Assembly: GCA_016937315.1 (NCBI GenBank)
Contig: JAFGWD010000006.1
Location: forward strand, 1-13,836
DNA length: 13,836 nt
Direction of reading: 5' to 3'
Origin: Rhodospirillaceae bacterium
GTDB lineage: Bacteria; Pseudomonadota; Alphaproteobacteria; Rhodospirillales; Rhodospirillaceae
Shown: piece after piece, positions 6,812-13,613 of the stretch
Layout of the letters: the number at the start of each line of letters is the position of its first letter
Numbering within the stretch: the first letter of the stretch is position 1
Position numbers and translations under genes: made by a program
Notes under the pieces: generated by a model
What the model was told of the DNA's origin: nothing
Databases searched by the model: none
What the model saw: only the letters and a program-made list of their open reading frames with translations

Positions 6812-8443
6812 TTGGTTGTCCCTGTTTCTTTAACCGAGGGTGCCGTGACCGAGAAACCCACAGATGGTGATTTTGAGATGATGGCCACCTTAATGGAGGC
6901 CATTCCAGCGCCAGCCTTTTTTAAGGATGGCTCTCTGGTTTACCGTGCGTGCAATCGGGCTTTTGCGGACAGCCTGGGGCTTGCGGTGGGCGATGTGTTG
7001 GGGAAGACGGTATTCGACCTTGCCCCACCGGATCTCGCGCAGGTTTATAACCGTGCGGATCAAGACCTCTTGGATCGTCAGGGGGCGCAAATTTACGAAA
7101 CCCAGGTGCGTTACGCCGATGGCAGTGTTCATGACATCAGTTTTCATAAGGCGATACTCGCGCTGACGCCGGGAGGCCTTCACGGCATGATTGGCGTGAT
7201 GCTGGACATCACCGCTCGCAAACATGCTGAATCTGAATTGCGTGAGCAGGAGGAAAATCTTCGTCTGTTGCTAGAGACAACGAGCGAAGGGATTTTTGCT
7301 ACTGATCTGAATTGCCGGTGCACTTTGTGCAATGCTGCGGCAGCCCGCATGTTGGGGTTCTCTTCGCCCAAAGAAATGCAGGGGTCTTGCCTGTGTGCCT
7401 ACGTTGACCCAGCTGGCCGGGATATGGCTGCGGGCGACCATATGTGCAAAATGGCGTTGAAAATCCGCGAGGGTCGCCCATTGAGGGTGATTGACGCCTT
7501 GTTTCGTTGCGAAACGGGGGAAGTCTTTCCTGTGGAATATGCGGTGTCTCCGATGCACCGCAATGGGGCGTTAATTGGTGCGGTGGTGGTGTTTTCCGAC
7601 AGTACGGAGCGGCGCAAGTTGGAGGCGCAACTGTTTCAGGCGTCGAAGATGGAGGCTCTGGGCACTCTGGCTGCGGGTATTGCACATGAAATCAACACGC
7701 CGATCCAGTATATCGGCGATAATTTGAGCTTTATCGAGGAATCTCTGGAGAGCATCGTGCAGATGGTGCGTCGTGTGCGCGATGTTTCTGAGGCGGGCTC
7801 CCATGATTCTGCCGCGATAAAAACCGAAGTATTGCGGTTGTTGAAGGACCAAGACTGCGATTTCCTGTTTAAGGAGCTGCCCCGTGCGATCGAACAATCC
7901 CGCCAGGGAGTGTTGCATGTCGCGCACATTGTGCAGTCCATGCGGGAGTTTTCGCATCCTGGGGGCGCGGCAAAGGTTGAAACCGACATCAACCATTTGG
8001 TTGAAAGTACGCGCAGTATTGCGACAAATATCTGGAGGTATCAGGCGGTTGTGGAAACCGTCTTGCAGGGCGATTTGCCGAAAGTCTGGTGCTATCCTAC
8101 GGATGTTGGGCAAGTTTTTCTGAATTTACTGATTAATGCGGTTCATGCGATTGAGGCGCAAGGACGGTCTGAACTTGGGCGGATTACCATCTCCACCAGG
8201 AGCCTCGACACGATGGTGGAGATCCGTGTTGCAGACGATGGCCCCGGTATTGCGCCGGACATTCGGAGCAAGATTTTCGATCCCTTCTTTACCACCAAGC
8301 CCGCAGGTAAAGGGACAGGACAGGGCCTGTCCATCAGCTTTGACATCATCGTGCGTCGTCATGGCGGGAAGTTTTTTCTTGAGGAAGCGACGGAAAACGG
8401 GGGGGCAGTTTTTGTTGTTCAGTTGCCTGTGGACGCCCCTTAA
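6812..8443 (+). CDS. Soluble PAS-PAS sensor histidine kinase
   Basis: Cytoplasmic histidine kinase of 543 residues from TTG 6812, with no membrane helix. Order: PAS (about 20-138, with AIPAPAFFKDG and a GVMLDITARKHAE end), second PAS (about 146-267, with TSEGIFATDLN and PVEYAVSPM), then the kinase core. The phosphoacceptor is His292 in AHEINTPIQYIGDN, followed by a long helical insert ending in VQSMREFSHPG. The N-box (Asn442), DDGPG (475-479), FDPFFTTKP (489-497) and GKGTGQGL (499-506) are intact. The core is clearly paralogous to the kinase at 1919-4405, but the sensor part differs. The second PAS is unusually rich in cysteine (168, 170, 173, 193, 195, 212, 233), which suggests metal or redox sensing (inference). 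It is the last gene of the operon, 44 bases after the previous stop. Its stop codon overlaps that of the convergent REC-EAL gene. Confidence 0.9.
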   Translation: MVVPVSLTEGAVTEKPTDGDFEMMATLMEAIPAPAFFKDGSLVYRACNRAFADSLGLAVGDVLGKTVFDLAPPDLAQVYNRADQDLLDRQGAQIYETQVRYADGSVHDISFHKAILALTPGGLHGMIGVMLDITARKHAESELREQEENLRLLLETTSEGIFATDLNCRCTLCNAAAARMLGFSSPKEMQGSCLCAYVDPAGRDMAAGDHMCKMALKIREGRPLRVIDALFRCETGEVFPVEYAVSPMHRNGALIGAVVVFSDSTERRKLEAQLFQASKMEALGTLAAGIAHEINTPIQYIGDNLSFIEESLESIVQMVRRVRDVSEAGSHDSAAIKTEVLRLLKDQDCDFLFKELPRAIEQSRQGVLHVAHIVQSMREFSHPGGAAKVETDINHLVESTRSIATNIWRYQAVVETVLQGDLPKVWCYPTDVGQVFLNLLINAVHAIEAQGRSELGRITISTRSLDTMVEIRVADDGPGIAPDIRSKIFDPFFTTKPAGKGTGQGLSISFDIIVRRHGGKFFLEEATENGGAVFVVQLPVDAP

Positions 8444-9624
8444 ACGGTTTTCGTCTTGGCCGTGTGCTTTGCAAACCAATTGGGGAAATCTTGCATAGGT
8501 ATTGGTCGGGCAATGTGAAACCCTTGGAACAGATGACATCCGACGTGGTTGAGTGCGTCCATTTGCTTTTTTGTTTCCACGCCTTCGGCGATGACCGTCA
8601 GATTAAGTATTTGCCCAAGACCAATGATGGCTTCAATGATGTGAAGGGCGTTGGCGTCGGTTGCAATGTCGGAAACGAAAATCCGATCAATCTTTAGCTT
8701 GTGGATGGGTAAATGCCGCAAATAGCCAAAGGCGGAGTAGCCGGTCCCGAAATCGTCCAAGCTTAAGGCGACACCGATTTCCGTTAAGGCACTTAGGGCG
8801 GCGCGAGGCAGGGCGTTGGTGTCCAACGCGGCACCTTCGACAAGTTCAAGCTCCAGAGCTTGGGGAGGGAGTTGGTGACGTGTCAGCATGGCTTTGACGC
8901 GGCCAGGGAACTCTGGATCACCCAGGTCATTGGCGGTGATATTGACGGCAATTGACATTGTGGGATCCAGGTCGCGTCGCCACGTTGCCAGCGCGGCACA
9001 GGCCGCGTTCATGATCCAGTCGGTGAGTTGGGTAATGGCACCAATTGCTTCCACGTCAGCCAGAAAGGCCCCTGGCAGCAAGAGGCCTAGTTTGGGGTGT
9101 TGCCAACGGATTAGGGCTTCGATGCCGCAGATGCGATTATGGGTGATGTCGTATTGTGGTTGCACAAAAAGGCGCAGTTCATTCCGTTTCAGTGCGCTTG
9201 GGAAGTCATAGACGTTTCGGGTCTTGTTGTTGGGATGCCCCTTGCCCTCGCGGTTATAACGCGCGACGGCGGCGGCGACAGACGCGAGAAGTACGTCGGT
9301 GGGTACGGGTTTGGTATGAAAGCGAAAAACCTCGCCGTCATTCACTGCGGTGATCGCTGCGGTCATGTCGGCGGTTCCAGACAACACCATACGCACCGTG
9401 TCGGGGGATCGACGACGCAGTTCGCGCAGTAGTTCCAGCCCGCCCATGCCGGGCATTTTCAAGTCGCAGACAACGGCGGCAAACGGACCAGATGTTTCCA
9501 AAAGAGCAAGTGCCTCGTCCGCGTTCCCAGCGAGACCAAGGGTATAGCGCCTTTCCAAGATGCGACGCAGACCATCCAGGATATAGGGTTCGTCATCGAT
9601 CAACAGGATGTGGTCTGTTGCCAA
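8440..9624 (-). CDS. Response regulator with REC and EAL domains, c-di-GMP phosphodiesterase
   Basis: Response regulator of 394 residues predicted to hydrolyse c-di-GMP to pGpG when switched by phosphorylation. The receiver domain (about 4-122) has Asp10/Asp11, phosphoacceptor Asp54 in CDLKMPGMGG, Ser82 and Lys105. It is of the same subtype as the receiver in the 5607-6767 regulator: both carry PDTVR, ADM and FRF-TKP. The EAL domain (about 142-388) keeps its metal and substrate residues: EAL at 169-171, Asn228, Glu260 and Glu263, DDFGTGYS from Asp290, Lys311 in LKID, Glu347 in AEGVET and Gln367 in QGF. It should be active. No GGDEF domain is present. The start is TTG, with AAGGA 7 bases upstream and the receiver fold beginning at once. 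It faces the four-gene operon tail to tail, sharing 4 bases. It may belong functionally with those kinases (inference). Confidence 0.9.
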   Translation of the reverse strand: MATDHILLIDDEPYILDGLRRILERRYTLGLAGNADEALALLETSGPFAAVVCDLKMPGMGGLELLRELRRRSPDTVRMVLSGTADMTAAITAVNDGEVFRFHTKPVPTDVLLASVAAAVARYNREGKGHPNNKTRNVYDFPSALKRNELRLFVQPQYDITHNRICGIEALIRWQHPKLGLLLPGAFLADVEAIGAITQLTDWIMNAACAALATWRRDLDPTMSIAVNITANDLGDPEFPGRVKAMLTRHQLPPQALELELVEGAALDTNALPRAALSALTEIGVALSLDDFGTGYSAFGYLRHLPIHKLKIDRIFVSDIATDANALHIIEAIIGLGQILNLTVIAEGVETKKQMDALNHVGCHLFQGFHIARPIPMQDFPNWFAKHTAKTKTV

Positions 9625-9631
9625 GGGAGAA

Positions 9632-9636
9632 TCCTT
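9632..9636 (-). promoter_or_regulatory. Ribosome-binding site AAGGA for the TTG start at 9624
   Basis: On the minus strand AAGGA is followed by 7 bases and TTG. No ATG or GTG fits the start of the receiver domain, so this supports a TTG start. Confidence 0.6.
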
Positions 9637-9656
9637 AAATTTTCAAAGCTTGGGAA

Positions 9657-9685
9657 GACATAAGCCATTCCCAACTATCGTTCAA
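9657..9685 (-). promoter_or_regulatory. Candidate promoter for the REC-EAL gene
   Basis: On the minus strand TTGAAC (9680-9685) and TATGTC (9657-9662) are 17 bases apart, a fair sigma70-like -35 box with a poor -10 box. It is the best match in the 92-base gap between the MerR gene and the REC-EAL gene. Confidence 0.25.
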
Positions 9686-9697
9686 CTGGGATGGCTT
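9662..9697. repeat. Bulged hairpin between MerR gene and REC-EAL gene
   Basis: AAGCCATTCCCA (9662-9673) pairs with TGGGATGGCTT (9687-9697) with one bulged base and a 13-base loop. Neither strand has a T run directly after the stem, so it is not a standard intrinsic terminator. It could slow transcription leaving the MerR gene or be an operator for the REC-EAL gene. Confidence 0.35.
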
Positions 9698-9716
9698 GTG
9701 AAGGTGAAAGCTAGTA

Positions 9717-10139
9717 TCAATGCGATTCATGCAAGCATTTGGTGTGATCTTCCAGGATTTCAATGACGCCACATTTCTCAATGCAGCCTTGAGCACAGGT
9801 GTTGATCATGTGCAGCACTTCTGCACGCTGCGCCACGAGGCGTGCGATTTTATCTTCGATATCGCGTAACCGTGCACAGGCGATGGTGTGGGCTTCGCCA
9901 CACGGGGTGGTGGGTTTGAGGGCCAAGTCAGCCAAGCGGCGTATAGCCTCAACGTCGAAGCCTAGTTGTCGTGCGTGGCGGATAAATCGCAAGCGTTGCG
10001 CCATTTCCGGTGGATACATGCGACGGTTGCTCTCGCTACGCACAGGTGGCGGCAAAAGGCCAATGTTTTCATAGTAGCGAATGGTTGGAATCTTGACTCC
10101 GCTTTCGTGCGATAGCCAGCCGATGGGGACCAATGTCAT
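9717..10139 (-). CDS. MerR-family heavy-metal-responsive transcriptional regulator (ZntR/CadR/PbrR-like)
   Basis: DNA-binding metal sensor of 140 residues, the usual MerR size. The N-terminal winged helix-turn-helix is clear: IGWLSHESGVKIPTIRYYE, then GLLPPP and NRRMYP up to residue 42, followed by the RLRFIRHARQLGF helix and a long dimerisation helix. Metal-site candidates are Cys80 at the start of the dimer helix and Cys115, Cys119 and Cys123 in the C-terminal loop; Cys88 and Cys135 are extra, with several His at the end. Cys80 and Cys115 match the positions used by Zn/Cd/Pb sensors of this family. The gene is divergent from the metal ATPase, with the shared operator between them. By family behaviour it should bind that 19-bp-spacer promoter and activate the ATPase gene when metal is present. 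The ATG at 10139 has a GGGGAG about 11 bases upstream. Which metal it senses cannot be decided from sequence. Confidence 0.88.
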   Translation of the reverse strand: MTLVPIGWLSHESGVKIPTIRYYENIGLLPPPVRSESNRRMYPPEMAQRLRFIRHARQLGFDVEAIRRLADLALKPTTPCGEAHTIACARLRDIEDKIARLVAQRAEVLHMINTCAQGCIEKCGVIEILEDHTKCLHESH

Positions 10140-10154
10140 GGGCGAAAACTCCCC

Positions 10155-10185
10155 TTGCTTCTCTAGTGACTAGAGATTGTATCCT
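10155..10185 (+). promoter_or_regulatory. MerR-type promoter of the metal ATPase gene (19-bp spacer)
   Basis: A -35 box TTGCTT (10155-10160) and a -10 box TATCCT (10180-10185) are separated by 19 bases, the over-long spacing typical of promoters untwisted by MerR-family activators. The dyad operator lies exactly within the spacer. The start codon of the ATPase follows 33 bases after the -10 box. Confidence 0.7.
10160..10176. promoter_or_regulatory. MerR-family operator dyad
   Basis: TCTCTAG (10160-10166) and CTAGAGA (10170-10176) are perfect inverted repeats around TGA. Length, symmetry and placement between the -35 and -10 boxes are as expected for the regulator encoded divergently at 9717-10139. 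The same site probably also represses the regulator's own promoter; TACAAT on the minus strand (10176-10181) is a possible -10 box for it. Confidence 0.7.
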
Positions 10186-10206
10186 GAATCGAAAGATCAG
10201 AAAGCA

Positions 10207-10211
10207 AAGGA
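10207..10211 (+). promoter_or_regulatory. Ribosome-binding site AAGGA for the ATPase ATG at 10219
   Basis: AAGGA sits 7 bases before ATG 10219. The longer in-frame TTG at 10177 overlaps the -10 region of the promoter and so cannot be the normal start. Confidence 0.65.
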
Positions 10212-10218
10212 TTTCACC

Positions 10219-12180
10219 ATGTCTTGCCTGTGTTGCCAAGGATTCGGCCCGGTCCGCGATGACGATCATGATGCTCACGATCATGACCGTGAGCATGGTT
10301 GTGGTCATACTGGTGATGGTGGGCATCATTCCCACGGTTCTGCGGGCTCGTGGCGTGCTCTCTGGCGTGAAGGGCCTTTGAGAGGGGCTGTATTCTATGC
10401 CGGAGCATTACAAACTGCGGCCGTGACGGGGCGGTTCTGGCCGCAGTGGGAGGCTGTTGCTTTTTGTGTGGCCATGGTGGTGGGGCTTTTCCCAGTGGCG
10501 CGGCGTGCTTTGGCAGATGCCCGTAGTGGCAATCCTTTTTCCATTGAAACCTTGATGACGGTGGCGGCGGTCGGTGCGGTGGCGATTGGTGCCGTGGCAG
10601 AGGCTGCGACGGTTGTGTTGTTGTTTCTGTTCGGCGAGATTTTGGAATCTTTGGCGGCTGGCCGCGCTCAGGCGGGTATTGAACGTCTTGTCGCTTTGGT
10701 GCCACAGACTGCACGCCTGGAGGAGGGGGAAAAGACCCGCGAGGTTGCTGCATCGTCGTTGGTTCCTGGGCAGATTGTTGTGGCGGGGGCGGGTGAACGC
10801 ATCACGGCTGATGGTGTAGTAATTGATGGAATGAGCGCGGTGGATGAATCGCCTTTGACCGGAGAGTCTCAGCCGAAAACGAGGGCCTTGGGGGACATGG
10901 TCTACGCAGGCACGATCAGTGGTGATGGGGTTCTCCGACTGAAGGTTACAGCTGCTGCTGCGGACAATGCGATTGCGCGGGTCGTGCGTTTGGTGCGTGA
11001 GGCGCAGACACGTAAAGCACCGGTGGCGCGTGTTATCGAACGCTTTGCCCGCATTTATACGCCCTTCGTGGTGGCGACTGGGTTGGTGGTGGCGGTCTTG
11101 CCGCCCCTTCTTGCGGGGCAGGATTGGTCGACCTGGATTTATCGCGGTCTTGCAGTGTTGTTGATCGGTTGTCCGTGTGCCTTGGTCATTTCAACCCCTG
11201 CCGCATTGGCTTCGGCGTTGGCCTCGGGCGCGGCGCGGGGGCTTTTGATTAAGGGCGGCGCGGTTTTGGAAACCTTGGCGCGTGTCGATTCCGTAGCGTT
11301 TGACAAAACCGGGACCTTAACCGAAGGCCGCCCATCTGTGACCGATGTTGTGGCCTTGGCCGGAGATCGTGATGAGATTTTGGGTCTGGCTGCTGGACTG
11401 TCGCAGAACTCCACGCATCCCATGGCCCGTGCCATTCTGGCGGCAGCGGAAGCAGAGGCGATTATACCACACATGGTCGAAGGGCTGACGGCACTGCCGG
11501 GGCGCGGAGTGTCTGGGACGATTGATGCCGCCGATCTGTTCCTTGGGGCGGTGGATGCCGGAGAGGCCCCAGCGGCGCGGCTCTTGGCCGATGCGGGCAA
11601 GACAGTGTCGTTGTTGAGCCGCAATGGCGTGCCGATTGGCTTGATTGCAGTGATTGATACCCCGCGCGGCGATGTTATGGAGGGTGTGGCACGGTTGAAG
11701 GCCATGGGTATCCGTATTGTGATGCTGACGGGTGACAGTGCGGCGGCGGCGGCGCCCTTGGCGCAACGGCTTGGGATTGAGGTACATGCTGGGTTGCTGC
11801 CTGAGGACAAAATGGCGGCGGTGTGCACACTTCAGGAGAAAGGTGCCTGCGTTGCCAAGGTGGGGGACGGCATCAATGATGCGCCTGCTTTGGCAATGGC
11901 AGACGTTGGTATTGCCTTTGGTGGGGGCACGGATGTGGCGCTGGAAACCGCTGATGCTGCCAGCCTGCACGAGCACGTTGGGGATGTTGCGGCGCTGATT
12001 GACTTGGCGCGGCGTGCTATGGCGACGATCCATCAGAATATTGCCATGGCAGTTGGATTGAAGTTGGTGTTCCTGGTGACAACGGTGATTGGTGTGACCG
12101 GGTTATGGCCTGCCGTTTTGGCCGATACGGGTGCGACAGTTCTGGTCACCGCCAATGCCCTGCGTTTGCTGCGGCGGTGA
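10219..12180 (+). CDS. zntA: Zn2+/Cd2+/Pb2+-exporting P1B-type ATPase (ZntA/CadA-like)
   Basis: Inner-membrane pump that uses ATP to expel divalent soft metals from the cytoplasm. The 653 residues have eight predicted membrane helices. Key sites: actuator loop TGES (214-217), CPC in helix 6 (318-320), phosphorylated Asp362 in DKTGTLT, HP dipeptide of the nucleotide domain (400-401), TGD (504-506) and GDGIND (549-554). Lys615 in GLKLVF and Asp636 in LADTGAT of the last two helices mark the Zn/Cd/Pb subgroup (ZntA type) rather than the copper type. The N-terminus has no HMA domain. It has a 45-residue tail with Cys3, Cys5, Cys6 and eight His in residues 17-39, probably a metal-collecting segment. 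Start chosen at ATG 10219 by ribosome-binding site and promoter position. It is divergent from the MerR regulator and should be induced by metal through the operator at 10160-10176. Confidence 0.93.
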   Translation: MSCLCCQGFGPVRDDDHDAHDHDREHGCGHTGDGGHHSHGSAGSWRALWREGPLRGAVFYAGALQTAAVTGRFWPQWEAVAFCVAMVVGLFPVARRALADARSGNPFSIETLMTVAAVGAVAIGAVAEAATVVLLFLFGEILESLAAGRAQAGIERLVALVPQTARLEEGEKTREVAASSLVPGQIVVAGAGERITADGVVIDGMSAVDESPLTGESQPKTRALGDMVYAGTISGDGVLRLKVTAAAADNAIARVVRLVREAQTRKAPVARVIERFARIYTPFVVATGLVVAVLPPLLAGQDWSTWIYRGLAVLLIGCPCALVISTPAALASALASGAARGLLIKGGAVLETLARVDSVAFDKTGTLTEGRPSVTDVVALAGDRDEILGLAAGLSQNSTHPMARAILAAAEAEAIIPHMVEGLTALPGRGVSGTIDAADLFLGAVDAGEAPAARLLADAGKTVSLLSRNGVPIGLIAVIDTPRGDVMEGVARLKAMGIRIVMLTGDSAAAAAPLAQRLGIEVHAGLLPEDKMAAVCTLQEKGACVAKVGDGINDAPALAMADVGIAFGGGTDVALETADAASLHEHVGDVAALIDLARRAMATIHQNIAMAVGLKLVFLVTTVIGVTGLWPAVLADTGATVLVTANALRLLRR

Positions 12181-12196
12181 CGAAGCCTGTTTATGT

Positions 12197-13126
12197 TTAC
12201 CGCTGGGCACGCAGATAGGCGAGTAACCCAATAATGGTTAAGGCTAAGCCAGCCCAGCCCATAATTGATGGTAACGCACCGCCCAGTAACCAGACTTCTC
12301 CGGCAAGGGAGAACACCACCTCTAGGGCTTGCGTGCAGTCCGCTGCGGCCAATTCAGCGGGGGAGGTGGCAATGTGGCGGGCATAAAGGAACAAACTGGT
12401 CGCGATGACGCCGGAAAACAGGGCGACGAAGGCCGTGGTGACGATCTGATCTGTCGGGGGTGGCGGCGGCAGGGTGATGGTTCCCAGAATTAGCCAGAAG
12501 GGAACAGAGCCCAAGGACAGCAACAGGACCCGTGCGAAGGGATCGTCAAGCGCGGGGTCAACGATATGTGGCAGACGGGGATGGGTTCCGATCCGGGCTT
12601 CCCATAGCATTTGGTTGCCAAGGGGGTAGGCAAATGCGGCCAGCAAAACCGGCAGTGCCGCCAGTAGGACTTCGGTGGTGGATGTTAAACGCGCATGCTC
12701 GATGTTGACGAGAACGACACCACAAAAAATCAGGCCGGTGAGGGCCAATGCTCGCATCGGCACACGGTGACCGAAGGCACGCAAGACCAGAGGCGTGCAG
12801 AGGATTGTGGTTTGCCATGTGGTGGCAACCATCCAACCTGGTGCATAAGAGGCCGCGAAGCTCAATGGTGCATAGAACACGCCGAAGCCGATACTTCCCG
12901 TGACGCACCAGAATTTCCAGTATCGCGTGAATAGATGGAAAACGCCGATGAGGGCGCGTCCCTTCCCGCTGATCAGATACCCGGCGCATAAAAAACCGAT
13001 CATCCAGGCGTAGCGTAACGCCGCTGTCCAAAACCAGTGGCCGCCGTCCAAGCTGATAGCCCGGTTTAGGACAAATGTGGTGCTGAAGAATAAGGCGGCC
13101 AGGGCGCCGACGAACATGAGTTTCAC
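12197..13126 (-). CDS. DMT-superfamily permease, EmrE-like PF13536 type
   Basis: Predicted inner-membrane transporter of 309 residues with about ten hydrophobic helices, in the drug/metabolite transporter superfamily. The N-terminus, with FFSTTFVLNRAISLDGGHW followed by an aromatic-rich ALRYAWM helix, is characteristic of the family annotated as putative multidrug resistance efflux transporter (PF13536). The EamA-like C-terminal half ends in PSIMGWAGLALTIIGLLAYL. The name does not establish the substrate, and drug export is unproven. The start is GTG at 13126 with AAGGA about 10 bases upstream; an ATG three codons in is the alternative. It converges on the metal ATPase with only 16 bases between the stops and no visible terminator, and it is divergent from the PsiE-family gene. 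No link in function to either neighbour is visible. Confidence 0.8.
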   Translation of the reverse strand: MKLMFVGALAALFFSTTFVLNRAISLDGGHWFWTAALRYAWMIGFLCAGYLISGKGRALIGVFHLFTRYWKFWCVTGSIGFGVFYAPLSFAASYAPGWMVATTWQTTILCTPLVLRAFGHRVPMRALALTGLIFCGVVLVNIEHARLTSTTEVLLAALPVLLAAFAYPLGNQMLWEARIGTHPRLPHIVDPALDDPFARVLLLSLGSVPFWLILGTITLPPPPPTDQIVTTAFVALFSGVIATSLFLYARHIATSPAELAAADCTQALEVVFSLAGEVWLLGGALPSIMGWAGLALTIIGLLAYLRAQR

Positions 13127-13141
13127 AGGAGGGGTGTCCTT

Positions 13142-13192
13142 GGCATTGTGGGCATACTTATATACCCATCACGGAAGAGGCGGTGCAATGCC
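13142..13192. promoter_or_regulatory. Divergent promoter region with 7-bp inverted repeat
   Basis: The gap between the DMT permease and the PsiE-family gene holds an AT-rich TATATA segment (13159-13164). It is flanked by GGCATTG (13142-13148) and its exact complement CAATGCC (13186-13192). The AT-rich core is a likely -10 element, but I cannot assign a -35 box with good spacing. An operator role for the repeat is inference. Confidence 0.3.
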
Positions 13193-13206
13193 GCATGGGG
13201 AGACAC

Positions 13207-13212
13207 GAGGGG
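13207..13212 (+). promoter_or_regulatory. Ribosome-binding site GAGGGG for the ATG at 13220
   Basis: GAGGGG lies 7 bases before ATG 13220. It rules against the longer in-frame ATG at 13148, whose extra 24 residues are charged and unlike the family. Confidence 0.6.
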
Positions 13213-13219
13213 AAAACGG

Positions 13220-13606
13220 ATGAATATGCATCGAGTGATCGAGGTTTTAGAACGGGTTTTTCTGGCAGTGATTGCGCTGATGACCATCGCGGCCATGGGG
13301 CAGGAGGTTTGGCGCATCATCGGTGATCGCCAGGTGGAGCTGAAAGACCTTTTGCTGATGTTCATTTATGCCGAAGTTCTGGGGATGATTGGGGCCTATT
13401 ACACCAACAACCGTATTCCGATTTCTTTGCCGTTGTTCATTGCAATCACGGCATTGTCGCGGATGATTGTTCTGCAAGGCAAGGACTTGGACCCCAGCAT
13501 TCTGCTGTATGAAAGCGGCTCAATCTTGGCGCTGGCGGTGGCGTGTTGGGTGATACGGGCGCGGACGCCTCGACAAGTGTTGGAAGACAAAAGGACAGCT
13601 GAATAA
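13220..13606 (+). CDS. PsiE-family (phosphate-starvation-inducible) membrane protein
   Basis: Small inner-membrane protein of 128 residues with four predicted helices: about 9-28 (RVFLAVIALMTIAAMG), 44-60 (DLLLMFIYAEVLGMIGAYY), 68-85 (SLPLFIAITALSRMIV) and 97-115. The order RVFLAVIAL, DLLLMFIYAEVLGMI, a short polar loop before IPISLPLFIAITALSR, and a conserved GKD matches PsiE (PF06146; the E. coli protein has 136 residues). The molecular function of PsiE is unknown. In E. coli it is induced by phosphate starvation. No Pho box was recognised upstream here, so that regulation should not be assumed. The gene stands alone between a divergent permease and a strong terminator. Confidence 0.8.
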   Translation: MNMHRVIEVLERVFLAVIALMTIAAMGQEVWRIIGDRQVELKDLLLMFIYAEVLGMIGAYYTNNRIPISLPLFIAITALSRMIVLQGKDLDPSILLYESGSILALAVACWVIRARTPRQVLEDKRTAE

Positions 13607-13613
13607 CACCAAG

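Noticed and set aside
9662..9697. Intrinsic terminator for the MerR gene
   Set aside because: The stem is good but no T run follows it on the minus strand, so it was listed only as a hairpin.
10177..10218. TTG start of the metal ATPase at 10177
   Set aside because: It lies upstream of and within the -10 box of the MerR-type promoter; ATG 10219 has a proper ribosome-binding site.
11139..12033. Long minus-strand open frames (229 and 238 codons) inside the ATPase gene
   Set aside because: They overlap the conserved P-type ATPase motifs on the other strand, have no family resemblance, and are typical shadows of GC-rich coding DNA.
12174..12203. Terminator between the ATPase and DMT permease genes
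   Set aside because: Only a 5-bp inverted repeat (GCGGT/ACCGC) with a 20-base loop and no T run; too weak to call.
13148..13219. Upstream ATG for the PsiE-family protein
   Set aside because: The added residues are charged and family-atypical, whereas ATG 13220 has GAGGGG 7 bases upstream.
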